A stretch of 64,000 nt of DNA from Melanocharis versteri (taxonomy: Eukaryota > Chordata > Aves > Passeriformes > Melanocharitidae). Below the pieces are notes generated by a model. It was given only the letters and a program-made list of their open reading frames with translations, ran no database searches and had not been told where the DNA came from. The translations under genes were made by a program, and so were the position numbers. Location: assembly GCA_013397845.1 (NCBI GenBank), contig VZTG01002349.1, forward strand, positions 193,383 to 257,382, read 5' to 3'. Shown here piece by piece: positions 24,553 through 37,300 of this stretch; the stretch's first letter is position 1; every line of letters begins with the position of its first letter.

Positions 24553-27500
24553 AGCTAGGACAGCCAAACTCATGTGTAGGTTGCTAGGAAATTTACAAAG
24601 GACTAGTTAGAGCATAAACATAATAGGAGTAATAGTTCCTCTCTTTTAGATTAAACTATTGCACAGTGGCAACAATAATAATTTATTTTCATCTTAGTTA
24701 CTGTTCTTACCTCAGCTCTGATTTAGTAGTTTACATAAAAAGAAAAAAGGCCTTGAAGGTGATTAGAATTGGGCTATTTGATTCACTTTCTTTCTAAACT
24801 TTTCTAAACAAACTAAATATTCTGAACGCGTTAATTGATTTTTTTCAGTTTTCAGGATATTTTTATTTCCCCATCTGTCCATTGACAGCTACTGCAGCAA
24901 GTCTGACAGAGATTTTTTGATGAGCCCTGTGGTCATACAAGACAGGCATTTTCCACAATTATAAGTTTAAATATGTACTGACTCCAGCTGGAATGATTTG
25001 GTTTATCTGTTGCAGGTCTGGGTTGACTTAAGGAAGAAAGGTAATTTTTGCCTAATTCAATGTAAAACGACCAACCCCTTGAAGGCAGAAGAGCCTCTGC
25101 CAATTTAAAACCCATTGATTTGTGGGCTCACCATGGAACTTGACCCTCAGCAGCCACACTGAGACTGTGTGGAGCTGTGAAAGGGATCAGGAAGGGTACT
25201 AGGCAGCAGCTTCCCTCATCCCATGATGAGGTGCATGCACTCCATCAAACACTACTAGGGAAGGTATGGGGAATGTCAGACCTCTTACCCTCCTTCAGGA
25301 CTGCTCACTCCACATTTATCTGGCAAGTAAATATTCATCAGTGATTGGCAGCCCTCCCCAGCCCCTTTCCTACCAGAATCAAATCCAACAGGTGTGGGTG
25401 GGTGGGGGAGCCCCAGATTTCATTAATTTTCAGAGAGATGAGGAGGAAAGGGCAGGGACCCTTTCACTAACAAATTTATTATGTAACCCACTTCTTTTTT
25501 TTTCAATATATATGTTTTATATTTTATTTTTACTTCATAGGTTCTCCGAAGAACCCAGCAGAGATCAGGTATCTTCAAGGCTTCAGAGGAGTCAATGCAA
25601 TGAAAATGCGGGCAGTGCTTCCAATAGGGGGCCAAAACTAAGAGTGGAAATGCCAGTACTGTGCAGTGATTTAGAAACTTATCCTACGGTTTCTATTTTC
25701 CTCATGTATATAGCATTGACATAGCATATATTGCTTGTTCTTCAGTGGTCTGTGTGTTTAACAGGTTAATTCTATGTGTAGAATGCTGTAACTCCCCATG
25801 GGGAAAAAAAGGTGGAAATAGTATCGTTTTCATAGCAGGACTTCTCAATGCTTTTACTAAGCCTTCATAAGTCTCACTTCAGCTACTGGGCTAATGCTGG
25901 AATAACTATAATTTCAGCACTTATCTCCTTTTCTGGCTGAAAAGAATGAAGATAGAAAAATGGTGGAAAGAGACAGCTGGAAGTGGAATATTTCTATTTC
26001 CCCCAGTTTGAGACAGAGAAATATAATGTCTCTGAGAGAGCAGGGGAGGTGAAAATATACACATACAGGTTTGAAAATGGCTAAACCACTGGCTGATTCC
26101 TTACTCCACCATTTCATCCTGGAAACTGTTAAGTTACTTTATCAGAATTCAACTAATCCCCTTTTTGATGCTTGAATCTGTGCAACACAAGCTTCAATTG
26201 AATATAAAGACGCATTTAGGAGAGCTGCTATTTTTGGCACTACTGCTTAGGAAGTAGCGTAGACTAGTGCAGATGTTGCATTTTAGTTCATTAAACCTAA
26301 AATCACAGCTAGGCCACATTAAATCGTCCTGAAATTTCATTCTCATAAGATGCTCACAAATATGTATTTTTCCCAAGATTATGAGGAATATGCAAAGAAT
26401 GAAATGAAATTTTCAGCACGTATTTTCTTTCCCAATTCAGTTTCTGAGTCACAAGGTTTTTTGCAATATTCTGATATTCATTTTTTCCTCTAGGAGACTT
26501 GAACCTCAAGTAGAAAGACACATCAGGTATGAAATACCAGAGTTTCACATATTCTGATGAGGGAATTTCAGACATCTTTGGACAATCCATTAAAACCATC
26601 CCAGCCAAGGCAGATAGAGAAAGTCTGTCTGCTTTGGGATGATGCAAGACTTCTATTATTGATGTTTAGCCTAAATCAATGTGGAAACATTAGTGGTCTA
26701 GAAACTTCAATCTAATCTGTAAAAAAACCAAAACTTTCATGTTTACTTTCTTAATACGTTTGAATAGTTTTCACAGACAGTGTAAAATAATATTTTTCAG
26801 TAATTCAGAGAAAGGCACCATGGTTCAGTAACATGAAAAGTTATCTTTAGAAGGATAATATGATGCCATGTGATAAGATAGATGATTGAGACTCAAATCC
26901 AAGTGTGTCTCTGCGATAGCATGGTCTGGGATGGAGCCGAAAGCATTTTATACCATTATGGTCAGTTTGGACAAAGATTTCATTAATTTTTTATAGTTAG
27001 TCAGGACTTTCAATCCAGTTAGCTCCCAGTTTCATTCAGAGAAATCTACCTCCTGAAAGAGATGTCCCAAAGTGACTATGGCAGTGAGACGCCTGCCAAC
27101 ATGGGGTCTGTCACTTTCTGTGTAATTGCTCCCATGCCCTTCTCTCTGTGGAGAACTGAGACGTAAGAGAGGGTTTGCAATGGATGACCCAGGCAGAAAG
27201 ACAGCTGTGTCCCTTTTTCTGCTGCTTTCCTCTCTCCCGGCTGAGTAGACAAACAGCTTTTATCACTGATGTGCAGAGGAACACAATTTGATCACAGAGG
27301 AGAAGTGTAGTGGTGCTTGACAAAGAAGCAGACAGAACACCAGAGGAAGGATCAGGATCAACCTTCAAGGATCAACCCACGGTTTAAAAGAGTGGTGTCT
27401 GCTAAGAAAAATCCCTCTTGTTGACAGCTGAGTTTTCAACAGCTTGGAAAGCTGAGGCCCCCTGTTACAGCACTGACAGGTCCTTCACTGGACAAGCAGC

Positions 27501-28203
27501 ACTGTCAGAAAATCTATCCCAGGACCTCATGGATTAAGAAAAAACATACAGGCCATTGCAGAATGAAGGCAGCCCATCAAACAACTCCCCAAGCAGTAGC
27601 TGTCTGTACCATGTGGGGCAGCCACCCTGAACGGCCCTCACCAGGCTGTGAACTGTGTGAAGAAGAAATAATGAAGGGTTACAACAAAGAGAGTGGAAGA
27701 CAACAATTCTTATGGAATACAGTTTTTCCCCCTACTTTCCCTAGCATTCTTTCTCCTTCTTTCCCCTCACTAAGGAACATATGGTGCCTTTACTTTTAAG
27801 GAAACTAGAGCAAAACATTCTGGTCTTTGCCATCTTCACACTTTTTTGGCTTCTAAGTGTTCGCTAAACCCCTCAGCTCCATAGTTTGTTCATCTGTAAC
27901 CAAGGGTAGGGATCTTGGTGGCATGTCTTCGGAAGCGCTTTAGGATAGAGAGGCAACCCTCAACAACAGGTGTGGGGTCTTCAGATGACTCTAAATGATG
28001 ATAGTGCAGAGACCTATGCAGAGGAGCTGTTGCTTCTTTCCCTTCCTCTGGATTTAACTTGACTGCCGTGTGGGGCCTGAATATGACAGATGAGAAGAGC
28101 CGTTTGGGTTTCCTACTCCTGCAGGTGGAATCTGGGATGCCAAACTACTACAGAGGTTGCAGTAGTTGCTGGTCTTCTGAGCTGGCAAATACTACCCCTT
28201 AAT
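24553..28203. other. Gene-free stretch
   Basis: AT-rich single-copy DNA. I find no gene or clear repeat. A poly-T followed by TATA-like A/T sequence occurs near 25494-25530. A faint MIR-like string (CCCCTCAGCTCCATAGTTTG, then TTCATCTGTAA) lies near 27868-27898 but is too short to call. Confidence 0.5.
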
Positions 28204-28876
28204 TTAGGATTTATTAATTTTAGTATAAACATGATTTATCATTCCCTGTTCCAGATGCATGAAACAAACACACTGTGATTGTTCCAAGAAACTAATCACT
28301 CTGTGTTTCTGACAGCACAAGAGACTTGCTATTCTGTAAAAAATAGCTCACATTCCCTGTGGTGTTCCCAGCAGCACTCTTAAGCATTTTTAGGCAAAAT
28401 CCACTTTCCATAGTCCTCCCCCCTCCCACTGCCCCACTGCTCATGGCTTCTTCTCCAAAACCTTACTTCTGTGTGTATAATTTGCCTTTGCTCCCCTCAC
28501 TGCTTTTCCTGCCTGCACGCCTGATATCTCTTATGACCCTCTGGAAATAACCAACAGCAACTTTTGAGACTACCATTTCACTTTATCAGACAGCCAGAGG
28601 TCTCGGAAACTTCTGAGCAAAAAGAGGTTTGAAAGACTGAGCAGTTGGCAGACACCTTAAAAACTTATCTAACTAATTTCCAAGGCAGAAATGGCAATGT
28701 CTAGCTCGTTCCTGGCAGATCTTTGTGTAATTTGCCCTTAAGGATTAACATTAGGACTCCACAACCTCCGAAGTCAAAGGAAGGAAGGAGGGAAGGAAGG
28801 AAGGCAGAAAGAAGGGAAGGAAGGCAGAAAAGAAGGATGGAAGGAAGGAAGGAAGGAAGGAAGGAAGGAAGGAAGG
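28204..28876. repeat. Direct duplication, copy 1 (probable assembly artefact)
   Basis: This 673-base block is repeated at 28878-29550 with a constant offset of 674. I see only four mismatches, all within the 28268-28285 region (AAACACACTGTG versus AACAACACTGGG, and TTCC versus TTCA). The copies are separated by a single N at 28877. Copy 1 ends inside a GGAA array. The pattern fits two overlapping contig ends that were joined without being merged. Confidence 0.85.
28777..28876 (+). repeat. GGAA microsatellite (copy 1)
   Basis: Imperfect then pure AAGG/GGAA tetranucleotide units, interrupted by GCAGAAA and GATGG, run up to the N at 28877. It is the same array as at 29451-29570 and probably one locus in the real genome. 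Such arrays stall assembly, which explains the gap. Confidence 0.9.
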
Positions 28877-28877
28877 N
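28877..28877. other. Assembly gap marker (single N)
   Basis: One ambiguous base lies exactly between the end of the GGAA array of copy 1 and the restart of the duplicated block. Its real size is unknown. Confidence 0.95.
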
Positions 28878-29550
28878 TTAGGATTTATTAATTTTAGTAT
28901 AAACATGATTTATCATTCCCTGTTCCAGATGCATGAAACAACAACACTGGGATTGTTCAAAGAAACTAATCACTCTGTGTTTCTGACAGCACAAGAGACT
29001 TGCTATTCTGTAAAAAATAGCTCACATTCCCTGTGGTGTTCCCAGCAGCACTCTTAAGCATTTTTAGGCAAAATCCACTTTCCATAGTCCTCCCCCCTCC
29101 CACTGCCCCACTGCTCATGGCTTCTTCTCCAAAACCTTACTTCTGTGTGTATAATTTGCCTTTGCTCCCCTCACTGCTTTTCCTGCCTGCACGCCTGATA
29201 TCTCTTATGACCCTCTGGAAATAACCAACAGCAACTTTTGAGACTACCATTTCACTTTATCAGACAGCCAGAGGTCTCGGAAACTTCTGAGCAAAAAGAG
29301 GTTTGAAAGACTGAGCAGTTGGCAGACACCTTAAAAACTTATCTAACTAATTTCCAAGGCAGAAATGGCAATGTCTAGCTCGTTCCTGGCAGATCTTTGT
29401 GTAATTTGCCCTTAAGGATTAACATTAGGACTCCACAACCTCCGAAGTCAAAGGAAGGAAGGAGGGAAGGAAGGAAGGCAGAAAGAAGGGAAGGAAGGCA
29501 GAAAAGAAGGATGGAAGGAAGGAAGGAAGGAAGGAAGGAAGGAAGGAAGG
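28878..29550. repeat. Direct duplication, copy 2 (probable assembly artefact)
   Basis: This is the second copy of 28204-28876. The same GGAA array follows, but it runs 20 bases further, to 29570, before unique sequence (TTTAGACTAAAG) resumes. Copy 2 therefore carries the full array and the right flank, and copy 1 the left flank. Confidence 0.85.
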
Positions 29551-29570
29551 AAGGAAGGAAGGAAGGAAGG
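29451..29570 (+). repeat. GGAA microsatellite (full-length copy)
   Basis: About 120 bases of AAGG/GGAA units have interruptions in the first half and a pure run in the last ~60 bases. Pure tetranucleotide runs of this length are usually length-polymorphic. A plus-strand ORF crossing it (repeated E-G-R-K) is a composition artefact. Confidence 0.9.
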
Positions 29571-30029
29571 TTTAGACTAAAGTTTTCAGTCTAACATTCA
29601 TGCCTGTAAAGAACGAATAGTGTCAGGCAGAACCTGTCATTTGTAGCTGTTCAGATCACACCACAGCAATATGAGAATCACTGAAAGAAGGGTTCCTCCA
29701 ATTTGTTATGCTGCTCTTGGGAAGTGTCTTGGAAAGAAAGTGAGAAGAAAATGTAATGATATCTCTTCGTAATACTCTGTCAGCCTCCAGCAACTTTTGG
29801 CTTGGGAATTTCTCAACCTGGAGGCAGTATCCATACTGAATATCACTTTCATGAACTGGCAGTTCCCTCCTGACTGCCTGAAAGGAAATTCACAGTTTCC
29901 AGTAACAGGTAGCTCTACTCTGTGTTGCTGAAGATCCATCTTCCTCGTGTTAATTTTGAACATATTACCTACTAGTTTCATCTGAAATCTCCTAGGTCTT
30001 ACATTTGGAGATATAATGAGCAACTGATC

Positions 30030-31330
30030 TTTATTCATATGCTACAGGCTGTTCATGTCTTTGTCAATCTTTATCATATCTCCCCTCAGCCATTTCTCCT
30101 AGGCCAGGGAGTCCCAGTCCACCTATACAGTCTGCATGAAAGCTACTCCTCATGTTTTATCATTCCTCCTCCAACTTTTTCAGTGTGATAATTTAGTTTT
30201 TCAGGCAATGTGGCCAAAACTTCAACATTCAGTTTGCTTTTTGGATGCTTTTGACCAGTGTGTGTTCTGCTGTTTTGTTTTTGTTTTTGTTTTTGTTTTT
30301 GTTTTTGTTTTTGTTTTTGTTTTTGTTTTTGTTTTTGTTTTGTAAACCTATATAACCTCTAAATTTCACACTCAGCTAGACATCACAGAACCATTACTTT
30401 ATAGCTAAAATTATATTTATCCCTCACATTCACTGTTTTGTACTCATCTACACTCAGTTTACATGCCATTCTAGTGCCCACTTATCCTGTTGCCTAAGAT
30501 CCTTTTCTCTCATCCTGTTTCTCAGTCTTAGAAGAATTTCCATTAATAATCTCCTATTAATTTCTTTACCGTAAAACCTGTCTATCTTTCAATTGATTCT
30601 GTGTGATACATGCAAATTTCTTCCCTCTTATCCTATTACTGCTTAAGTGTTTTTAAGGGTGTGTGGTGAGGGCCCTTATTGAATACAAGGAAAAGGACAA
30701 ATAGGCAGACGCTGTCAACCAAAGATCTCTTGTATCTCCGTGCTGTTTATTATATTACAGGAACCTGATAGATTTGTAAAACATCGTTTCTCCTTAACAA
30801 GCTATATTGATTTCTCCCAATGTATCATATTTACCCAGATTCTCTACCCTGTGTAGCGATTTCTACTAAATTTGTCAGTCTTACCAGGCTCTGTGTCTCC
30901 CGTTTTTTCTTGGAAGCATTTAAAAAGGCTGATGCTGTGTTGGATACATTCAGGTGCTCAGTTCTAAGTCTGTTTTAAATAAGAGGCCATGGACTATTAT
31001 TATTTCAGCTAATTCATCCTTCAATCCCTTTAGATCTGTTGGATGAACACAATCTGGTTCTAACATTTTCTTCCTATTCATTTTATTTGCGCCATACCTC
31101 TTCTACAGACACTTCAGCTTGAAATAGATCCTCTGATGATACCCATAAGGAAGCATGCTGCTGCAGGAAGCTCTCCAGGTTCCTCACAATGAACACAGGA
31201 GCAAAAAAAGAGATCATTTAGCCTTTTCTGTTACAGCCATCTCTTCCTCAAGGACTGGTTATCTGTTGGCCCCAAACCCTTCCACTCGCTTAATATTCAA
31301 CAGAAGCATACAGCTGCAAATCACTTCCAG
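30030..31330 (-). mobile_element. Old CR1/L3-like LINE remnant (antisense to the plus strand)
   Basis: Several plus-strand stretches follow the order of an amniote CR1/L3-type LINE read backwards: TATCATATCTCCCCTCAGCC near 30074; ACTCATCTACACTCAGTTTA, then CATGCCATTCTAGTGCCCAC near 30443-30480; TGATACATGCAAATTTCTTC near 30604; CAGCTAATTCATCCTTCAAT near 31007; and GAGATCATTTAGCCTTTTCT near 31210. No frame is intact. It is much more diverged than the CR1 at 3194, so it is an ancient insertion. Boundaries are approximate, and a hexanucleotide array has expanded inside it. Confidence 0.55.
30276..30342 (+). repeat. (GTTTTT)n hexanucleotide microsatellite
   Basis: About eleven near-perfect GTTTTT units, flanked by one-unit GTTTT variants, lie within the old LINE remnant. 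The apparent FVFVFV peptide on the plus strand is just this repeat. Confidence 0.95.
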
Positions 31331-34300
31331 ATTACTTCAGACTCATAATATTTTGATGTAAGTAGAAACAGCCACCCTCTCCAATCTGACCATGACTGGG
31401 GATGTCCTGTTTTGCAGAAAGATTGTTCTGTATGGCAACAGTTATTTTTCTTCCCAACCACTGTTTGTATATATTACAGATAAACTGAGAGGGTCTGAGA
31501 TGTAGGCTCAGACATATATTATGATTGAGTATATGAGCTTAGATTGTGCACTTTGAAGTGGAGTCCTTGCTGTTGATCCTCTTAGTCCTGTGCTTACTTT
31601 GAACCCTGTAAGTGCTCAAGCCCTTTAAATAATAGGATTAAAGTAATCATTTGGTTGCTGATGTGAATTTCATGTCTACCACTTCACATAGAGCTGAAAA
31701 AATATACCATCCATTGTCAACCTGATAGGCATATGGATTGCGTTTGTCCCTGCCAAGTTTAAATTCACATGGCTGTCTAGTGGAGTTGCTGTCTTAATGT
31801 GAATGAAATTCAAATGCTGTGGGTAAAATGAAAGAAGGACTTGTAACAATGGCTTGTCTTGAAAAGAAAGTATCTCTTGCTGGAAGATAAGTAATTTTTC
31901 TGAATCATTAGAGAGGAGTCAGACCTCATATTATGAAGCAGCGCTTCCTTTTTCTTATCCCTGATGTCTAACCATAAAGTCCAGTGAGTCCTGGCTGGGT
32001 TGCTGCAATGTAAATGCCTTACATGACTGAACACTGCCCATCTGTCTGTCCCTGAAGAGCCTGTCCACAATGATGTTGGCTCTTCCTTATATCCAGAATG
32101 ATTTGCAGGAACCCAGACTCCTCATTTGCAAGGAAGAGTTTCTAACACTTGGACATCCAGAAAAAAATGTGGGTAAGGGGCTGGCTTGTCTGGCAGCAAA
32201 CACAGCACTGGCAGGCAGTGGGAACTTCACTTGCAGGAGAGGGCAGAGGAAGACCTGTGAGGAAGGCAGACTGTCCTGTCTGAGTGCCTACAGCACTTCC
32301 ACAGCCATGCCCACACTGCTTCTCCCGCCGGCTTTCTCTGTGAGCACGCCCGGGACCCAGCGCTCCTTGCTATTTCCTTTAGTAAGTTGCAGATCCACCC
32401 TACATTTGCATTAGTAAACACAGGGCAAAAAGGAAGAAAGGAGGCATGGCTGGCCTCAGATGTGGCCCTTAGAAGGCCCTTAATTCTCTGTTTCGAATTA
32501 GGAAAAAGTGCTATTTTTCTCCCCCAAAAGGATGTTGGGAGAAGAAATACTCGACGATGTGAAATGCAGGCCGTGCAAGCACAGAACACATAATGTGTTT
32601 AACCTGTGCTCACACGAATTCCAGACTGGGGCTTATGTGGCGGAGTTGAAAACTACAACAGAGTTTGTTCAGAGAACCTCCTCTCTTTTACTGTTCTGTA
32701 CCAAAAGTGCCATTCTGTATCTCTCTTTGTATTATAATTAGTGTTCTAAGCCCCTGAGTGTCCTGCTGCCTTCTACACCCAACTCTGGAGGCTATAGGAT
32801 GTGTTGCAATGGAAACCATGCTTAGGGAATTAGGATACCCAGCATTTAAAAAATGGGATAAATAACAGAATAATGGGCTTCTGTGTGATGGCATCTACAG
32901 CTTGCAGGTATTTCTGTTTTCATATGATAATCTCTAGGCGTGTCGGGCTTTGCTTCCCTAGCCACACACTAACAAAAAGGAGCGCTAGTCAATGCTGTCA
33001 ATGCTTCCCTCCTACAGAAAGCATGCAAATTTCTAAGAAGACTTTGGTGAAAATCTGTTCAGCTTGATGGGAATATGCTGATGTGAAAGCCCACTAGCTT
33101 TGTTTATGGAGTGTGTGAGACAACTTCTGTCCCCACGTATGTGCCCACTTTATTCTCATGACAAAGTACTCATTTTCCTTTTTAAAGGAGAGTTTTACTC
33201 TAATTTGTTGTGATGTGGGAGTTCCACAGATACTGCAGGAAAAAAAGAGAACATTATAAAAGAGAACCAGTATAAGTGGCTTCATAAAAAATATTACTGA
33301 AAATACGGTGCAATTGAGGGAAAATATTTTTTCTTCTAGCTCTTTCAGTTTCACTAATTCTTGGTAATGTGTCTTAACAGTAGCCAGTAAATCAACCTGC
33401 AGCAGAAACATTCCGAATTTTATGAAGTTGATGAATCCCTTTGAAATGTCTATGGTAGTCCTCCTTCCATATTTGTCAGAGGGAGTTGAGCAAAACCAGG
33501 CAAGATTGCTCCAGCTGCTTTCAGAAAATCTAGGACTATGTAATATGACCTATGCTTCTCAAAGCTGATCAGCGCTAGATGATGAACACTGTTGAAACAG
33601 CCTGAGATTTATCAGCATGAAACTGTACTCACTGTGATATAAAGCCAAAGATAAAATATTGCAGTCTGTAGTAATTCATCTCACTGAAAAACAACTGTGT
33701 CAGTGTGTCTGTGGTTTGGTTAGACAACACACAGCCAACAAAAAAGGGAAAATGGTTAGAAAAAATATGAAAGTGCACTTTTGTGGTACAAATCTATGCA
33801 AATTTGGTACTATTAAAATTAGGAGGAAAAGAAAGAGATCTGAGTTTTGTTAAAATAATCTGTGGATGCACCTGAGAGAACTCCCATTGATATCTATGGG
33901 GCCAGGATTTCACCCCCAAGTCAGTATTCATATTCACTTCTTTCTCTGGTTTTCTTCCTTGTAAAATAGCCTTTTACATTTTCTGCATTAAAGAAGTGTT
34001 TGAATGAGCCTGCCCCCTCACAGCCCTTTGCCAGCTGCAGTCAAAGGTCTGCCTTGTTCTGATGGCTTGCTATTTGGAAGGGAAAACGTAAAGTTATTCA
34101 CCCATTAATCATATTTTTAAATGCTAGGTAAGAACAAAGTATTATTGTTGGAAAGACTGCCTTTAGAATGGCTTCACTTTGGAAACAGGCTTTGGGTCTT
34201 TTTGTTTAATTTCACTTTTAAATTCAAATCCAGTGAAAAATCACAGCATTAGTATGTATGTTCCTGCATTTTATTCCAGCTAAAGACTTTTGGCCAACAC

Positions 34301-37300
34301 AGTTTGTTTAAAAAAAAGTTAATTCTTTGATGTACATGGTTAGAGTGCTGCTTCTGCTTCTTATTTTTAAAAGAGAACACTGTCAATACACCAGTGGCTG
34401 CAATACTTTAAAACTAAGTGCCCAACCAGGATGATTTTCTCATTTTTATTGTTTTAGCCTGAGGCTTGGAAGATAGACAAAGAATTTGAGGACATGAGAA
34501 AATATCTAGTATGCGAGAAGTGAGACTACTCTATTAAAAAATGCTAGTTTTGTACACTATTTCTTTATTGCAGAATTTACTGTGGAAGTACATCAGTTTG
34601 GCTTAATAGCAAGATCTTGTAATAACCAGATGAGTGAAGGCAGCTGCCATGTCCCACTGGTGGGGACACTGCACTTTCTGCTGGGACATGCTACTTTTGG
34701 GCTCCAGGTAACTTAGGAAAATCATCTTACCAGTTCTGGGGACCAGAAGATTGGAGCTCTGTGCAGATCTGACCAGACCACGGTGTAGTGGCAAGACAGT
34801 TACTGATGGAGAACAGGGAGACATGTGGAGGTGTTGGCTGCAGTGTCTGGAGATCTTAAGTCTTCCGAGGCATCCATGTGAGGACAGTAAACCCCAAGAT
34901 AAGATAGGTGCGTGTGCAGGCAATTCAGTATTTTACATCCCCTTATTCTCCCACTTAGGTTTTGTGCTGTTCTTGTCATGAAAGGTGGAGCAAACTTGTC
35001 CCTAAGCATGTTGTCTCAGCACTATCTACACTGTCACAGCCCCCAGCAGTGTAACCCTGGAAAGCTAAGCCAGACACGGCATATTAGCTGAGGACATCAA
35101 CCATGGCAGTGAGTGCCCGTCACAGGTGAGGTTGGATACACGGGGGCAACCTCAGAGGCTGTGTCTTTACTCATAAATCAAATAGGACACCAGGGTGTTC
35201 CCAGGCACTGGGATTCAGTCAACCAGGCTGGTCTGTTGACCAGGCACCATGTAGGGCTCCCCCGTGGGCATGGCCTAAGAGCAAATCCTATCCCTAGGAC
35301 ACATTTTGGATGTATTCACTCGATTTCAGAGGCGATGAGTGTGTAATGGCCTGGGCACAGCCAGGGCTGCATTTCCTGCAGGAGCACTGCCAGGCGCATG
35401 CTGCCATGGCAGAGCCCAGGAGACAGCCTGGGACCAGTCTCCGATTGCACTGGTGTAAACACCTACCCGTCACCTCAAGTCAGTGCATCTCCAGCAGCTT
35501 TAGACCAACCAAGCATCTACCCTGCTGCCTCTGAAATCCTCACGTAGCATCTGACCTCAATCCCAAACACTTTGAAGCAGGCTGTCTCTTCCTACAAGCA
35601 CTGGCTTTGGGTCAGGCCTAAGGAGTCCTGCCCCTCAGGGTACCAGGGAGTTGAGATCCTATCAAAGCCTGTGAGGGACTCAGCATTTTGAAAAAACCTT
35701 TCTTTCATTTAAGTTCTTGAATGATGGAATAGTAAACAAACTCTAGTGCAATGTGTGATAGCTTTAGCTTTTAGGCTAAAAGCAAATTAACATTTCTTAC
35801 CTTTGTGTCATATTTTGTGATCTTTGGATTTAAAAGCCTTTGGTTATAAGAATATAAAGATTAAAAATGCATGCGTAAATGCATCCAAACAAATGTACAC
35901 ACATGCACAAATAATCTTATTTTCCTTGAGAGGTGTTCTTTTATTGGCTTCATTTGAAAATTAATGCTCTCATGAGATGAGGTTAAAAGTAATTTAATGT
36001 AACAATATCCTGATAATTGGCATTTGGCAGTTATTGCTAATGCTATTTTACAGGCTAGTTTTGATGAATTCCTGCTTTGACACAGTTATGATTCAGTGCT
36101 TTGCTTTCTTTTCCCTTTTCACTCAGCTGCTGTAATCCATAACAAGTAATTGTTTAAAACATGAAATCAGCAAGCATAGCCTGTAATTTTCCCTTTTTTC
36201 TTACATGGCCACTAGGAAATGGTCTGAAAGAGGAGAAAAAAGTAATATGTTCCTTCTGTCTGTCCTCTTTTTCTTCCATTATCCATTAATTTTCCAAACA
36301 TTCAACACAAAGAAGAAAATGCTGATAGAGGGGGAAAAACTCCAAAAAGTAATGAAAAGCTTTCTGCCTGAAGTAATTCAGTTTGCTATTCAAACCAGAA
36401 AAGAGTCTAGATAGACACTTAGATATGTTAGATATGTTGTGTTAGATATGGTTGTGTTCCTTGAGAACATGAAAGCGTGACAGTGTGTTATCAGGAAAGA
36501 AACTAAAGAGCAGCTGTTAGTCAGCACCTGGTTCCCAACAGCAGACCAGGAATACAAGGAGAGACTCTCTATGTGTGCCCTGACAGCAAGAAAGGAACAA
36601 ACATCTTAAAGTCCACTCTTCCCCTGAGAAAGCAGCACTCCCCTCAAGATGTCTACGCAGAGCCCTGAGAAATGATGGCAAATGGCAGGTGGAAAGGAGA
36701 AAAGGGTTCAAAACACAGTGAAAACCAAAACGAGGCACTCTCTTACCTTGCTGCAGCTCACTGCTGCCTCTGCTCATGAGTCTGTGAACGAGAGAGGACA
36801 GGACAGACTTGTCTCTTTATTGGATTGCCTAAACTGTATGTTTCGTAATTAGACAGTTGGGCATCCGTGCTTCGGGTGAGCTATAAATATAATATCTCCA
36901 AAGCAGCAGCCATGGGTAGGAGATAAGGACTGCAGCATCTCTGTGCTAACCAGCCTTTTAAGGCATCACGGCTGGAGCTGCATGAGGGCCCCGATGGAAA
37001 GGGCTCTTGTGCTCTTGAGTAGTGCCAGCCCATCACTTTGCTGCATCTGGGAGTGCCTTCAGGAGGTGCTGAAAGGGACCCCGATGAGAGGGAAATATTT
37101 CAGGGCTCAATATTTTGGCTGAGATATGAGCAACTCTAGTTTATCAATCAGACTATTTGTCAGGCCTTTGGGATTGACAGGAACACCTTAAGAAGCGCTG
37201 ACTACTCTGTGGATGTAACAAACTCCAACGCTCCTTCACCTGTCTGTCTGCCCACCCCAGGTCTGCAGCCCTGTTGCAGGGTAGTTTGTGTCTTGTGTCC

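Noticed and set aside
27868..27898. Third MIR-like string
   Set aside because: Only about 30 bases resemble the core and the order is incomplete.
28359..29224. Two identical 63-codon ORFs that could look like a paralogous gene pair
   Set aside because: They are the same sequence repeated by the assembly artefact around the N at 28877 and show no coding signature.
29397..29594. ORF with E-G-R-K repeats
   Set aside because: It is the GGAA microsatellite read as codons.
30136..30345. ORF ending in an F-V repeat
   Set aside because: It is the GTTTTT microsatellite read as codons.
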